Source: Aerobium sp039839275 (lineage in GTDB: Bacteria > Pseudomonadota > Alphaproteobacteria > Rhizobiales > Rhizobiaceae). From it: a stretch of DNA of 64,000 nucleotides. The stretch spans positions 458,242-522,241 of the forward strand of contig NZ_JBDOQP010000004.1 in the NCBI RefSeq assembly GCF_039839275.1, given 5' to 3'. Made by a program: the position numbers and the translations under genes. The notes under the pieces were generated by a model. The model had not been told where the DNA came from and did not search any database. It was given only the letters and a program-made list of their open reading frames with translations. Shown piece by piece: positions 42,251 through 51,159 of this stretch (position 1 is its first letter; each line of letters begins with the position of its first letter).

Positions 42251-43209
42251 TCGCCGTCGAGAAGCCGGCTCGCAGTTTCGCTGTCGGTGATCAGCATGCC
42301 GGCACGGACAGCCTTGAGGGCCGCACGGATGGCTTCCACCTTTTCACGCCCCCCTGCGGCGAGGACCACGTTGGGAATTGCCGCCACCGTTTCCAGATCG
42401 ATCGCCACCACGCGACTGTTGACCTCATGATCGACGAGCTCCCCGTCGCTGTCGACGAAATAGCAGAGCAGGTTCGCAACGGCGCCCTTAGCCTTCAAGG
42501 GTCGAAGAAGTGATGCCGGCGCGATCTTGTGGCGAAAAATCGTCGCGTTCGGAGTCAGTTCGCCGACGGTCAGGACAGCGATGTCGGCCGCCGCCGCGCG
42601 CCGGCGGACGTCCATGAGTTCGGGCTGCTCCCACAACAGGCTTCGCAAGAGAGGATCGTGAACCATCACCGGTGCGGTGATCTGGTAGCTGTCGACTTCC
42701 AACATCTCCGCCACCTTGGCGGCCACGATCGACGGATTGATCCAGTGCGAATGCGGCAGCCCGCCGACGAGGCCGACGACGGATGCCTTCTTCAAACGTC
42801 GGCGCTTCATGAAACCAAGGCTTGCATGAAGCGTCGCGCCACCGCCGATCGCCAGCGTCATGCCATCCTGCATCGCCTCGCCCAGATAGAGCGCGACCGC
42901 ATGCCCAATGGCCCGCTCCAGATGCTCGCCCTCTGCGGGCGTCGGAACGACGATCGCCCCGTGGAGACCGAAGCGCTCTTCCAGGCGCCGCTCAAGCTCG
43001 ACCTGGCCCGCCGTGGACGCATTGATGGTGGTAACGACCAGGCCTTCGGCGACGCAAGCCGCGAGCGTCCGCATCACCTTGACTCGGCTGACGTCGAGCC
43101 TGTCGGCAATTTGCTCCTGGGTCAGCCCTTCGACATAATAGAGCCACGCAGTCTTGACGTTGAGGTCGGAGGAGACCATCGCGGCGCGGCGCTTCGTAGT
43201 GGACATCAT
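42247..43209 (-). CDS. SorC/DeoR-type sugar-binding transcriptional regulator
   Basis: A 320-residue regulator with an N-terminal helix-turn-helix (LTQEQIADRLDVSRVKVMRTL, residues ~28-50) and a C-terminal sugar-phosphate-binding domain (GGGATLHASLGF and VVLAAGGREKVEAIRAAL). ATG 43209 follows GGAGGAG closely; ATG 43206 is equally possible. It is divergent from the AfuA-like transporter operon across a 230-bp gap with inverted TGTTCA repeats, and convergent with the SAF/E1/E2 operon. Both neighbours are candidate targets. Confidence 0.87.
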   Translation of the reverse strand: MMSTTKRRAAMVSSDLNVKTAWLYYVEGLTQEQIADRLDVSRVKVMRTLAACVAEGLVVTTINASTAGQVELERRLEERFGLHGAIVVPTPAEGEHLERAIGHAVALYLGEAMQDGMTLAIGGGATLHASLGFMKRRRLKKASVVGLVGGLPHSHWINPSIVAAKVAEMLEVDSYQITAPVMVHDPLLRSLLWEQPELMDVRRRAAAADIAVLTVGELTPNATIFRHKIAPASLLRPLKAKGAVANLLCYFVDSDGELVDHEVNSRVVAIDLETVAAIPNVVLAAGGREKVEAIRAALKAVRAGMLITDSETASRLLDGD

Positions 43210-43290
43210 ATGGCTCCTCCCCCGCTACTCCCATCGTCGTTCCGTCACCCTGCTGTCAACGGAAAAGGCAGTCGAAAACCGGCTAAGCGC

Positions 43291-43324
43291 TGTTCATATG
43301 TATTTGACAGTGAACAAATGAACA
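43291..43324. promoter_or_regulatory. Inverted TGTTCA repeats, candidate SorC operator
   Basis: TGTTCAT (43291-43297) faces ATGAACA (43318-43324), and another TGAACA lies at 43311-43316, all between the SorC gene and the divergent ABC operon. A similar ATGTTCAAT occurs at 36976-36984 upstream of the SAF dehydrogenase gene. Shared motifs suggest one regulator for both operons; this is inference. Confidence 0.45.
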
Positions 43325-43347
43325 TATTTTATGTCGATCGGGCGCGA

Positions 43348-43365
43348 TGTCATCCAGCAGTCATA
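43348..43365 (+). promoter_or_regulatory. Pho-box-like direct repeat before the AfuA-like operon
   Basis: TGTCATC (43348-43354) and AGTCATA (43359-43365) are heptamers repeated at exactly 11 bp, the spacing of PhoB half-sites (consensus CTGTCAT-type). They lie about 75 bp upstream of the binding-protein start. A phosphate-starvation response would fit the phosphatase genes of this block. No experimental support is visible. Confidence 0.4.
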
Positions 43366-43439
43366 TGCGCCGTGCAGGGAGGAGCTGGAAGGCTGTCACA
43401 AAGCGATGGCCGGACCGTAAGATGCAAACAGGAGGTTTC

Positions 43440-44426
43440 ATGAAAACGCTTTCTCTCAAGCTGGCTGCAAGCCAGATAGCCCTCGCGCTGACGCTTTCGG
43501 CCGGTGTTGCAAATGCCGAAACGCTGATGCTCTACACCTCGCAGCCCGAGGCGGACGCCACCAAGACCGTCGACGCATTCAAGGCTGCTCACCCGGACGT
43601 CGACGTCCAGATCTTCCGCTCGGGAACGAGCGATCTCCTCACCAAGCTGGCGGCGGAGTTCGCGGCCGGAGCACCGCAGCCCGACGTGCTGCTGATCGCA
43701 GACGCGGTCTCGATGGAGCTGCTCAAGAGGGACGATCGCCTGATGGCCTATCCGGAGGCCAATGTCGAAGGGCTCGTGGAAGGCTCCTACGATCCCGACA
43801 TGACCTACTTCGGCAGCAAGCTGATCACCACCGGTATCGCCTACAACACAGCGGCCGCGGAGAAGCCGGAACACTGGAATGATCTGGTCAAGCCGGAATA
43901 CAAGGACGGCGTTGCCATGCCGAGCCCACTCTACTCGGGAGCCGCAGCCTTCATGATGTCGGGCTTCGCGCTCGATGACGAGATCGGCTGGGATTTCTAC
44001 ACCGGCCTCAAGGACAACAACGCGATGAGCGTTCGCGGCAACGGCGCCGTTCTCAAGTCGGTCGCTGCCGGCGAAAAGCCCTACGGCATCCTCGTCGACT
44101 TCATGGCCATGAACGCGAAGGCGGAAGGCTCTCCGGTCGAATTCGTCTTCCCGGCCGAGGGTGTCCCGGCGGTGACGGAGCCTGTTGCCATCATGTCGAC
44201 CGCGAAGAATGTCGACGACGCCAAGCACTTCGTCGACTTCATCCTGTCGGAGGACGGTCAGGCTCTGGCGCGCGACATGGGCTACATTCCGGCGAACATG
44301 TCAGTGGGCAACCCATCGTGGCTGCCCGAGGGCACCGAGGTGAAGGTCATGAACGTCGACATCCAGGGTGTCGCGGACCGCATCGAGGCCGACAAGGAAA
44401 AGTTCTCCGAGCTGTTCGGCGGCTAA
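43440..44426 (+). CDS. Extracellular binding protein, Fe3+/hexose-phosphate/phosphonate ABC type
   Basis: A 328-residue periplasmic receptor with a signal peptide (cleavage after ANA near residue 26) and the type II fold of AfuA/FbpA/PhnS-like proteins (TLMLYTSQPEADATKTVDAF, PDVLLIADAVSM, MPSPLYSGAAAFMM). It lacks the Tyr-Tyr pair of iron-binding FbpA in an obvious place, so an organic phosphate or phosphonate ligand is as likely as iron. CAGGAGG precedes the ATG. Confidence 0.82.
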   Translation: MKTLSLKLAASQIALALTLSAGVANAETLMLYTSQPEADATKTVDAFKAAHPDVDVQIFRSGTSDLLTKLAAEFAAGAPQPDVLLIADAVSMELLKRDDRLMAYPEANVEGLVEGSYDPDMTYFGSKLITTGIAYNTAAAEKPEHWNDLVKPEYKDGVAMPSPLYSGAAAFMMSGFALDDEIGWDFYTGLKDNNAMSVRGNGAVLKSVAAGEKPYGILVDFMAMNAKAEGSPVEFVFPAEGVPAVTEPVAIMSTAKNVDDAKHFVDFILSEDGQALARDMGYIPANMSVGNPSWLPEGTEVKVMNVDIQGVADRIEADKEKFSELFGG

Positions 44427-44465
44427 GGGAAATCGCCGCATAGCAGCGAGGGCGAAAGAGCGACG

Positions 44466-46169
44466 ATGACGGAAGCATGGAAACAATGGCGGGGCCAGGA
44501 ACTGGCCCTGACCCTGGCAGTTGCCGTCATAATCGCAGTCCTTTCGCTCATGCCGATGCTGCGGCTGCTTCAGGAGATCGTGCTGCCCGGCGGCACGTTC
44601 TCTCTCTCCGCGATCCAGGTCGGCCTCGCCAAGAGTTCGACCTGGACGGCGACTCTCAACACGCTGGTCGTCGGTCTCGGCGGCACGCTGCTCGCCGTTG
44701 TCGGGGGCACGCTCATCGCGCTCGTCGTCGCGCTCACCGACCTGCGCGGGCGCAACGCGTTCGTGCTGTGCTTCGTGATGCCGCTGATGATTGCGCCGCA
44801 GGTGACGGCGCTCGCATGGCTGCAGCTCTTCGGTCCGGCGAGTCCGTTCCTCAAGCTGCTGGGCATCGCTCCACCTTTGGGCACGCCCAACCCGCTCTAT
44901 TCACCACAAGGCATCATCATACTTCTGGGAATCCAGTATGCGCCCCTCGTCTTCCTGCTGGTGCGCGCCGGGCTGCGCAAGCTGCCGCGCGAACTGGTGG
45001 AGGCGGCACGCGCCGGCGGCGCTGGCTGGGCGACGGTGCTGCGCACCATCATCCTGCCGCTGATGACCCCGTCGATCGTGGCAGCCGCGGCACTCGCTTT
45101 CGTGTCTTGCGTTGGAAACTTCGGTATTCCTGCCTTTCTGGGCATTCCGGCCAATTATCTCGTTCTGCCGACGCTGATCTACCAGCGCCTTGCCGGCGCG
45201 GGGCCTGCCGTCCTGAGTGAAGTCGCGTTTCTCTCGGTGCTCATCGGCATCATCGCGATGGCCGGCATCATTGCCCAGGAAGTCATGAGCCGTCGCCGCG
45301 ACTACCGCATCAGTTCCACCTCGCTGCCCGCGGATCCGTATCGGCTCGGCCGTTACCGGTTGCCGGTGGAGATCGCCATGTGGGCGATCGTGCTGGGCAT
45401 GCTCGTGCTGCCGCTGTTCGGACTTTTGCTGACGTCGCTGGTGCCGGGATACGGCATTCCGGTCACGGCGGAAACGGCGACGCTTGAGAATTTCCGCTTC
45501 ATCCTGTTCGAACATGGGGGCGCGCGGCGTGCATTCGTCAACAGCCTGATGCTGTCGCTGGGTGCCGCCATCTTCGCGGTGTTGGCCGCGCTTCCCATCG
45601 CCTACATGGTCGCTTGGGGCAAACAGAAATGGGTTCGCTACGTGAACCTGATGATCGAGTTGCCTTACGCGCTGCCAGGCGTGGTTCTGGCAATTGCATC
45701 GCTGCTGCTCTTCCTGCGGCCGATGCCGATCACCGGCATTCACATCTATAATACCATCTGGATCATCCTCTATGCCTATCTCGCGCGCTTCCTCGTGCTT
45801 GCGTTGCGCCCGACCGTGAGCGGCTATCACCAGGTCGACCGTGCGCTGGAGGAGGCCGCACAGGTGGGCGGAGCCGGCCTGTTCATGCGCATGCGCACGA
45901 TCATCTTCCCGCTTGTCGCGCCCGCTGCCATGGCAGGCGGCCTGCTGATCTTCATGACGGCCCTGAGCGAACTGACGGTGTCAGCGCTGCTCTGGTCCTC
46001 CGGGGCCGAGACCATCGGCGTCGTGATGTTCTCGTTCGAGCAGGGCGGGGATTCGAAATATGCGGCGGCGCTGTCGCTGATCGTCGTCTCGATCACCTTC
46101 GGGTTGATGCTGGCGACCAATCTGTTCGCGCGCCACCTTCCGAGCGGAGTGCTTCCATGGCGGGACTGA
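44466..46169 (+). CDS. ABC permease with two fused transporter domains (AfuB/PhnT-U type)
   Basis: A 567-residue membrane protein with about 12 helices and two BPD_transp_1 halves. The coupling motifs are ELVEAARAGGAGWATVLRTIILP in the first half and a matching EEAAQVGGAGLFMRMRTIIFP-type segment in the second. Fused permeases of this kind serve Fe3+, hexose-phosphate and 2-aminoethylphosphonate importers. It overlaps the ATPase gene by 13 bp. Confidence 0.9.
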   Translation: MTEAWKQWRGQELALTLAVAVIIAVLSLMPMLRLLQEIVLPGGTFSLSAIQVGLAKSSTWTATLNTLVVGLGGTLLAVVGGTLIALVVALTDLRGRNAFVLCFVMPLMIAPQVTALAWLQLFGPASPFLKLLGIAPPLGTPNPLYSPQGIIILLGIQYAPLVFLLVRAGLRKLPRELVEAARAGGAGWATVLRTIILPLMTPSIVAAAALAFVSCVGNFGIPAFLGIPANYLVLPTLIYQRLAGAGPAVLSEVAFLSVLIGIIAMAGIIAQEVMSRRRDYRISSTSLPADPYRLGRYRLPVEIAMWAIVLGMLVLPLFGLLLTSLVPGYGIPVTAETATLENFRFILFEHGGARRAFVNSLMLSLGAAIFAVLAALPIAYMVAWGKQKWVRYVNLMIELPYALPGVVLAIASLLLFLRPMPITGIHIYNTIWIILYAYLARFLVLALRPTVSGYHQVDRALEEAAQVGGAGLFMRMRTIIFPLVAPAAMAGGLLIFMTALSELTVSALLWSSGAETIGVVMFSFEQGGDSKYAAALSLIVVSITFGLMLATNLFARHLPSGVLPWRD

Positions 46170-47236
46170 CGATGAAGGGTGTCACCAAGACCTTTGGTGA
46201 CTTCGACGCACTGAAGGAGGTGACGCTCGACGTGGCCGACGGGGAATTCCTCGCCGTGCTCGGTCCTTCCGGTTGCGGCAAGACCACGCTGCTACGCATG
46301 GTGGCCGGTTTCGAGGACGCGACGGCCGGAACCATTGCGATTGGAGACCGCATCGTCTCAAGCCCGCAGCGCAGCCTCCCGCCGGAAAAGCGCCGTGTCG
46401 GCATCGTCTTCCAGAACTATGCGCTGTGGCCGCATATGACGGTTGAAGAGAATGTCGGCTACGCGCTGAAGGTCGCCAAGGTGCCAAAGGACGAGGCGCG
46501 CAGGAAGGTCGAGGACGCGCTGGCTCTCGTCGACCTCCAAGGATTCGGCGAGCGTTACCCGGCCAAGCTTTCGGGTGGCCAGCGCCAGCGCGTGGCATTG
46601 GCGCGCTGTCTTGTCGCCGCGCCATCGCTCGTGCTTTTCGACGAACCGCTGGCCAACCTCGACGTTCATCTGCGCGCTTCGATGGAGGACGAATTCGCGG
46701 CCTTCCACAAGCGCACCGGAACGACCATCATCTACATCACCCACGATCAGGCGGAGGCGATGGCGCTGGCCGACCGCATCGCCGTCATGGATCAGGGACG
46801 CCTCGTCCAATTGGACGTGCCACGCAAGCTCTATCGCGAGCCGGCCACGGAAATGGTCGCATCGTTCATCGCGCAAGGCATCGTGCTGCCAGCCACCGTC
46901 TTGAGCGAGGAGGCCGAGGGGCAGTGCCGCGTCAGCGTGCTGGGTCAGGAGACGGTGGTGCGTTGCCGCCCAGGCGAGAAGCCACGCGAAAACGCCAAGA
47001 TCTGCTGCCGCGCATCGGACCTCGCGCCGGCGTCAGGTGATGAGCCCGGGCTCGACGGGACAGTGAAGCGCGCCGTCTACAAGGGCGGGGAGACGCGGAT
47101 CGAGTTTGCTCCGGCGGCCGATCCTCACCTGAACATGCATTTCGAGCTGCCCGATCCCAATCAGTTCGTGGAAGGAAAGCAGGCTCGCCTGCGGATCAGT
47201 TCCGGCTGGCTCATTCCCGCCGAGGCGCCGCGCTGA
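46157..47236 (+). CDS. ABC ATPase of the AfuC/PotA type
   Basis: A 359-residue ATPase with Walker A GPSGCGKTT, Q-loop FQNYALWPH, signature LSGGQRQRV and Walker B LVLFDEPLANLD, followed by a C-terminal TOBE-type regulatory region (residues ~240-359). It starts inside the permease gene. The MBL gene begins 2 bp after its stop. Confidence 0.92.
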   Translation: MAGLTMKGVTKTFGDFDALKEVTLDVADGEFLAVLGPSGCGKTTLLRMVAGFEDATAGTIAIGDRIVSSPQRSLPPEKRRVGIVFQNYALWPHMTVEENVGYALKVAKVPKDEARRKVEDALALVDLQGFGERYPAKLSGGQRQRVALARCLVAAPSLVLFDEPLANLDVHLRASMEDEFAAFHKRTGTTIIYITHDQAEAMALADRIAVMDQGRLVQLDVPRKLYREPATEMVASFIAQGIVLPATVLSEEAEGQCRVSVLGQETVVRCRPGEKPRENAKICCRASDLAPASGDEPGLDGTVKRAVYKGGETRIEFAPAADPHLNMHFELPDPNQFVEGKQARLRISSGWLIPAEAPR

Positions 47237-47238
47237 CC

Positions 47239-48387
47239 ATGGACATCGGACTGTTCGGAGGTTTCGGCGAAAAGGGCCGTACCAGCATCGCGGCAAGGAG
47301 CGGCGCGACCTGCCTGCTTATGGATGCAGGCATAAAGGTCGGCGCTCAGGGCGACGCGTATCACCCTGCCTTGGTCTGGGCCGCATCTGAACTCGACGCT
47401 CTGCTGGTAACGCATGCGCATGAAGACCATGTCGGAGCCCTTGCTTGGCTGCAGGGTCAAGGCTTTCGCGGCCGCATCTTCATGACCGCAGAGACGATCC
47501 AGGAGGCCCCGGCAACGCTTGCCGCCTATGCACGTCCCGCCGATCTCAAGGCCAATCCGTTTCCGCGTGGCCAGATCGAAATCTTCGAGCCCGGCGAGAC
47601 TCTCTCCATCGGCAACATGACGGTGGAGACCGGACGTTCGGGCCATGTCGTCGGCGGTGTCTGGTTCGCCGTGGATGACGGCAGCAGCCGCGTCGTGCAT
47701 TGCGGCGACGTGGTGCCAGACAGCAGCGTCTTTTTCATGGACCCGATCCCGCAATGCGATCTGGTCGTACTTGACGCGTCCTACGGAGACGATCCCGTTC
47801 CCGGTACCGATCGTTCGAAGGCAATCGCCGATTGGATTGCGATGCATCCTCGCGGCTGCCTGCTTCCGACGCCGCTCTCCGGTCGCTCGCTCGAACTCAT
47901 CGCCGCTTTTCCTGCCGCCTTCGCCATCCACGCGAGCATGCGCGACGCCCTTCATGCGCAAATCGCGACGCAAGCCGCACTTCGGCCCGGCATGGCCGAA
48001 CGCCTCGACGAAAAACTGGCCAACGCAGTCGACTGGCGCGACGGTGACGCCTTGCCGGAAGTTCCGCTGCTTGCCGACGATGGGATGGGGCAGGCGGGGC
48101 CCTCCGCCCGACTTCTGCCACGAGCAGAGGCGGCCGGCTTCCCTGTCCTGCTCACCGGCCATCTGCCGGCCGGCTCGCCGGGCCAGTCGATGCATGCAGC
48201 CGGCAAGGCGGACTGGATCCGCATGCCGACGCACCCGACGCGGCCAGGCAACGTAGCGATATGGGAAGGTGCGGGGCGACCTATGGCGCTGGGCCATTCG
48301 TGCCCGCCGGCCGATCTGCAGGCGCTGCATTCGCATATTCCTGGCTTGCGCGTCGATAGCCGCACAGGCCAGACATTCAAACTTTGA
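47239..48387 (+). CDS. MBL-fold metallo-hydrolase
   Basis: A 382-residue protein of the metallo-beta-lactamase fold with the metal motif THAHEDH at residues 58-64 and further ligands in the TGRSGHVVGG and VVHCGDVV segments. Relatives include PhnP-type phosphodiesterases and RNase J-like nucleases; its C-terminal half lacks a clear beta-CASP motif. It is cotranscribed with a transporter and followed by surE, so phosphodiester hydrolysis of an imported substrate is the favoured, unproven role. Confidence 0.72.
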   Translation: MDIGLFGGFGEKGRTSIAARSGATCLLMDAGIKVGAQGDAYHPALVWAASELDALLVTHAHEDHVGALAWLQGQGFRGRIFMTAETIQEAPATLAAYARPADLKANPFPRGQIEIFEPGETLSIGNMTVETGRSGHVVGGVWFAVDDGSSRVVHCGDVVPDSSVFFMDPIPQCDLVVLDASYGDDPVPGTDRSKAIADWIAMHPRGCLLPTPLSGRSLELIAAFPAAFAIHASMRDALHAQIATQAALRPGMAERLDEKLANAVDWRDGDALPEVPLLADDGMGQAGPSARLLPRAEAAGFPVLLTGHLPAGSPGQSMHAAGKADWIRMPTHPTRPGNVAIWEGAGRPMALGHSCPPADLQALHSHIPGLRVDSRTGQTFKL

Positions 48388-48401
48388 AGCGGAGCGGCGC
48401 G

Positions 48402-49154
48402 ATGCGGATACTCGTCAGCAACGATGACGGCATCGAAGCTCCTGGGCTGGCACGGCTGGTGGAAGCCGCAGAACGGATCAGCAACGACGTCTGGGTCGTT
48501 GCGCCGGAGGACAAGCACACGGCCGCTGCCGCCTCGATCACCATCGGCAAGCCGCTGACGATGCACAAGCGCGGCGAGCGCCGCTATGCCTGCTCGGGCC
48601 GGCCGGCCGACTGCATCGTGACCGCGATGGCGTGGCTGTTCGACAAGGAGCGAAAGCCCGATCTCGTGCTGTCCGGCATCAATGACGGACGCAATGTCGG
48701 CGAGGACATCGCCTATTCCGGTACGCTTGGCATAGCGCGCGAAGCCTCGTTCTGGGGCCTGCCCTCCGTCGGATTCTCACGGGTCAAGAATGCTGCGATC
48801 TCTTCCGAAGACCCGGACTGGCTCGCAGCGCTGATCGCGACGCTGTGGCAGCGCAGGGCAGGATGGGCGCTGGAAGGACACTATCTCGCCGTGAACCTCC
48901 CCCACGCCCTGCCGGCAGAAATCCGCCAACCGTTCATCGGCCGCGACAAGATCGCGCGAACTGCCGAGGCGATCGAAACGGACGGCAACCGCACGGTGCT
49001 CGTTATTCCACGAGGCCGCGCTCACACCGCCACTCCCGGCGACGACAACAGCCTGATCGATGCAGGTTTCGTGACGATCAACCGGCTGAACTGGTTTGGA
49101 AACACGCCTTTGAGCCAGAGCTTTCTCGATGAACTCGAAGCAACGCCGAGCTGA
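48402..49154 (+). CDS. surE: SurE, 5'/3'-nucleotidase
   Basis: A 250-residue phosphatase with the family start MRILVSNDDGIEAPGL carrying the metal-binding Asp pair, plus VLSGINDGRNVGEDIAYSGTLG. SurE removes phosphate from nucleoside 5'- or 3'-monophosphates and short polyphosphates. ATG 48402 has a GGAG site; a TTG at 48384 in frame overlaps the MBL gene and is not preferred. The usual surE neighbours (pcm, serS) are absent, so this is a specialised copy inside a transport operon. Confidence 0.92.
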   Translation: MRILVSNDDGIEAPGLARLVEAAERISNDVWVVAPEDKHTAAAASITIGKPLTMHKRGERRYACSGRPADCIVTAMAWLFDKERKPDLVLSGINDGRNVGEDIAYSGTLGIAREASFWGLPSVGFSRVKNAAISSEDPDWLAALIATLWQRRAGWALEGHYLAVNLPHALPAEIRQPFIGRDKIARTAEAIETDGNRTVLVIPRGRAHTATPGDDNSLIDAGFVTINRLNWFGNTPLSQSFLDELEATPS

Positions 49155-49163
49155 CCAAAGCCG

Positions 49164-49838
49164 TCAGGCGTGCACCCCGAAACGATCGAGCTCCCGCGCC
49201 ACCTGATCCCAGGTGGAACAGATGCTCATCGCGCCCTTCTCGGCCAGGCGCGCGCCATGGCCGTCATAAGTGTGACTGCCACCCGTGAAGCCGATCGCCA
49301 CCATGCCGGCGGCCACCGCACCCTCGACCCCGAACGGCGAATCCTCGATCACGACGCAGCGCGACGGTTCGGCACCCATCTTGCCGGCAGCAAACAGGAA
49401 GATGTCCGGCGCTGGCTTGCCGCGCGCGACCATTGACGAGCTGACGATCGCGTCGCCGAAATAGCCCGCGAGCCCGGTAACGTCGAGGCTGTGATGGATG
49501 CGCTCGAGTGACGATGACGATGCCACGCAGCGGTCTACAGAAAGCGCCTCGAGAAATCCCTTGATGCCGTGCGTCGGCTGCAGCTTTTCGGTGAACAGAG
49601 CCTTCGTCTCGGCCCAGATGTCGCCCTGCTTGTCCTCGCCGAGAAGGTGTCCCGTCAGGTCACGGATCCTGACGATGATGTCCGCCTGCTTCATGCCGAT
49701 GCACTGCGCTATCACGTCCGCGCTGACACCGCGCATGCCATGCTTGTCGTAGACACGCTCATAGGCGAGGGCGGCAAGCGGCTCGCTGTCGACGAGCACG
49801 CCGTCACAATCGAAAATTATCAGGGACTTGCCGCTCAC
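49164..49838 (-). CDS. HAD-superfamily phosphatase (beta-phosphoglucomutase/Gph-like)
   Basis: A 224-residue HAD hydrolase with motif I FDCDGVLVDSE, motif II in CVASSSSLERIHHSL, the lysine of motif III in ARGKPAPDIFLFA and motif IV VIEDSPFGVEGA. The helical C1 cap between motifs I and II marks a small-molecule (sugar or glycolate) phosphatase or mutase. It converges on surE with 9 bp between the stops. Confidence 0.88.
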   Translation of the reverse strand: MSGKSLIIFDCDGVLVDSEPLAALAYERVYDKHGMRGVSADVIAQCIGMKQADIIVRIRDLTGHLLGEDKQGDIWAETKALFTEKLQPTHGIKGFLEALSVDRCVASSSSLERIHHSLDVTGLAGYFGDAIVSSSMVARGKPAPDIFLFAAGKMGAEPSRCVVIEDSPFGVEGAVAAGMVAIGFTGGSHTYDGHGARLAEKGAMSICSTWDQVARELDRFGVHA

Positions 49839-49853
49839 GCGTAGGCTCCGCTT

Positions 49854-50495
49854 TCAGGCTTGGTGGGGAAGGGACGAGTCGTGCGATGACCGGGATAGCG
49901 CCTGCCGCACGGCTTGTCGCGAAAGCCCGGTATCAGGCATGGCCCAGTTTGGCTCCGTGCCAAGAAAGCGGTCGAGGAAAGCGATCGCCAGCGCCGGCAT
50001 CTCTTCGGCATTCTCGCGGTAACTCCACCAGGTTCGCAGGTCGTCGACGCAGGAATCGAGCTGCGGCGCGTGACCGAACTCCTGCTCGTGAATGGCCGAA
50101 ATCGCCGAAACGCAATAGTTGGTGTAGAGGAAGCCCTCCGGCCAGAAGCGCGCGATTTCCATCAATTCAGGATCCTGCCCGGGTTCCAACCGGACGTCCT
50201 CGCTCGCCAGTCTCGCCGGATTGCATCGAATCAGCTCACGCAGGACCAGGCCCGCGGCGAAAACGATGAAGTCGGCGCGATCGAGGCGCGCATGGTCCTT
50301 CTGCGTCTCGACCGTTTCGACCCAGTCCAGGAACACCTTGGTCAGGATCGTGTCGTCGATGTCGTAGCGCAGACCGTAAACCCGCGTGACCGCCTTGGCA
50401 TTGGCGCGGAAGGTCGCCCGGAACCAGCGCAACCGCCGCAATCGATGCCGCAAATCCGGCATCTGCGCCAGTTCGTCCTTGAACCGCAGGTCCAT
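49854..50495 (-). CDS. Hypothetical protein of unknown function
   Basis: A 213-residue soluble, helix-rich protein without signal peptide or membrane helix. Notable segments are YDIDDTILTKVFLDWVETVE, LELIRCNP-type LRELIRCNPARLASEDVRL and IARFWPEGFLYTNYCVSAI, which resembles a small helical domain of unknown role. A strong GGGAGGAG site before the ATG at 50495 supports the start. It lies between the HAD gene and the divergent GutM gene, and no family is recognised. Confidence 0.65.
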   Translation of the reverse strand: MDLRFKDELAQMPDLRHRLRRLRWFRATFRANAKAVTRVYGLRYDIDDTILTKVFLDWVETVETQKDHARLDRADFIVFAAGLVLRELIRCNPARLASEDVRLEPGQDPELMEIARFWPEGFLYTNYCVSAISAIHEQEFGHAPQLDSCVDDLRTWWSYRENAEEMPALAIAFLDRFLGTEPNWAMPDTGLSRQAVRQALSRSSHDSSLPHQA

Positions 50496-50583
50496 TCGCG
50501 TTGACTCCTCCCGACGACAGCCTTCCATCCAGCCTGGCTGATACCATGCCGGCAGACGCCATTCTCGGCAAGGATAATACATA

Positions 50584-50610
50584 TTGACACTTCAGGAGAC
50601 AAATGTTCTC
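50584..50610 (+). promoter_or_regulatory. Promoter and operator-like element before the PTS operon
   Basis: A perfect -35 box TTGACA (50584-50589) is followed within 20 bp by the imperfect palindrome GAGACAAATGTTCTC (50596-50610). A weak -10-like TCTAAAT overlaps its end. The placement fits a repressor or activator site over the promoter of gutM-srlAEB-ptsHI. It contains ACAAATG, also found in the region upstream of the AfuA-like operon. Confidence 0.4.
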
Positions 50611-50670
50611 TAAATGGCGGATGCCGGTAGGTGAGGTTGCCGGCGCGGGGAATTCGGGAGGATGCTCCGA

Positions 50671-51108
50671 ATGGCTATCTGGCAATGGGGATTGCTGCTG
50701 CTTGCCGGCGTGTGGGCACTGCAGGCCTTGGGCGTCTGGCTGCAGATGCAGCATTATTCGGGCGTCTTCAAGGGCATCACCGAGAAATACAGCGACGGCT
50801 TCGTCGGAGCCGGAAACTATCGCGGCCGCTTCAAGAGAGGGACGATCGCGCTGGTGGTCGTGACGCCCGATCTCATCGTCCGCCGACTGCTGCTGATGAG
50901 CGGCCGCACCGTGTTCACGAAATTCAAACGGCATGAGGAGTTCGAGGGCATGACCCTCGACCGGCTTCGTTCCGACCCCGCCATCTTGGGAGAGGAACAC
51001 CCCGGCGTGACCGAAGCCGTCACGCGGGCGATCGAGCAGATCGACCGCGCGCGGGCGGAGCCGAGAAGGCAGCCCGGCCTGTCGGGTATCAGCGCCGCTG
51101 GCGCTTAG
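50671..51108 (+). CDS. gutM: GutM/SrlM-type glucitol operon activator
   Basis: A 145-residue protein of the GutM family with an N-terminal hydrophobic helix (residues ~3-24), the segment GVFKGITEKYSDGFVGAGNYRGR and a C-terminal cytoplasmic part. In enterobacteria GutM helps induce the glucitol PTS operon. ATG 50671 is preferred over 50662 because GGGAGG lies 9 nt upstream. It is directly upstream of the EIIC gene, as in known gut operons. Confidence 0.86.
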   Translation: MAIWQWGLLLLAGVWALQALGVWLQMQHYSGVFKGITEKYSDGFVGAGNYRGRFKRGTIALVVVTPDLIVRRLLLMSGRTVFTKFKRHEEFEGMTLDRLRSDPAILGEEHPGVTEAVTRAIEQIDRARAEPRRQPGLSGISAAGA

Positions 51109-51159
51109 GCAAGCCGAATCCGGCAGATGCCTGCCGGCGGCATTTAGGAGGGAGGAAGG

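Noticed and set aside
43440..46169. Firm assignment of the transporter as an iron importer
   Set aside because: The fold is shared by iron, hexose-phosphate and phosphonate systems. The neighbours (MBL, SurE, HAD) point to phosphate compounds, and no clear iron-ligand tyrosine pair was seen.
48384..48401. TTG start for surE
   Set aside because: It overlaps the MBL gene and adds residues before the conserved MRILVSNDDG. ATG 48402 has a ribosome site.
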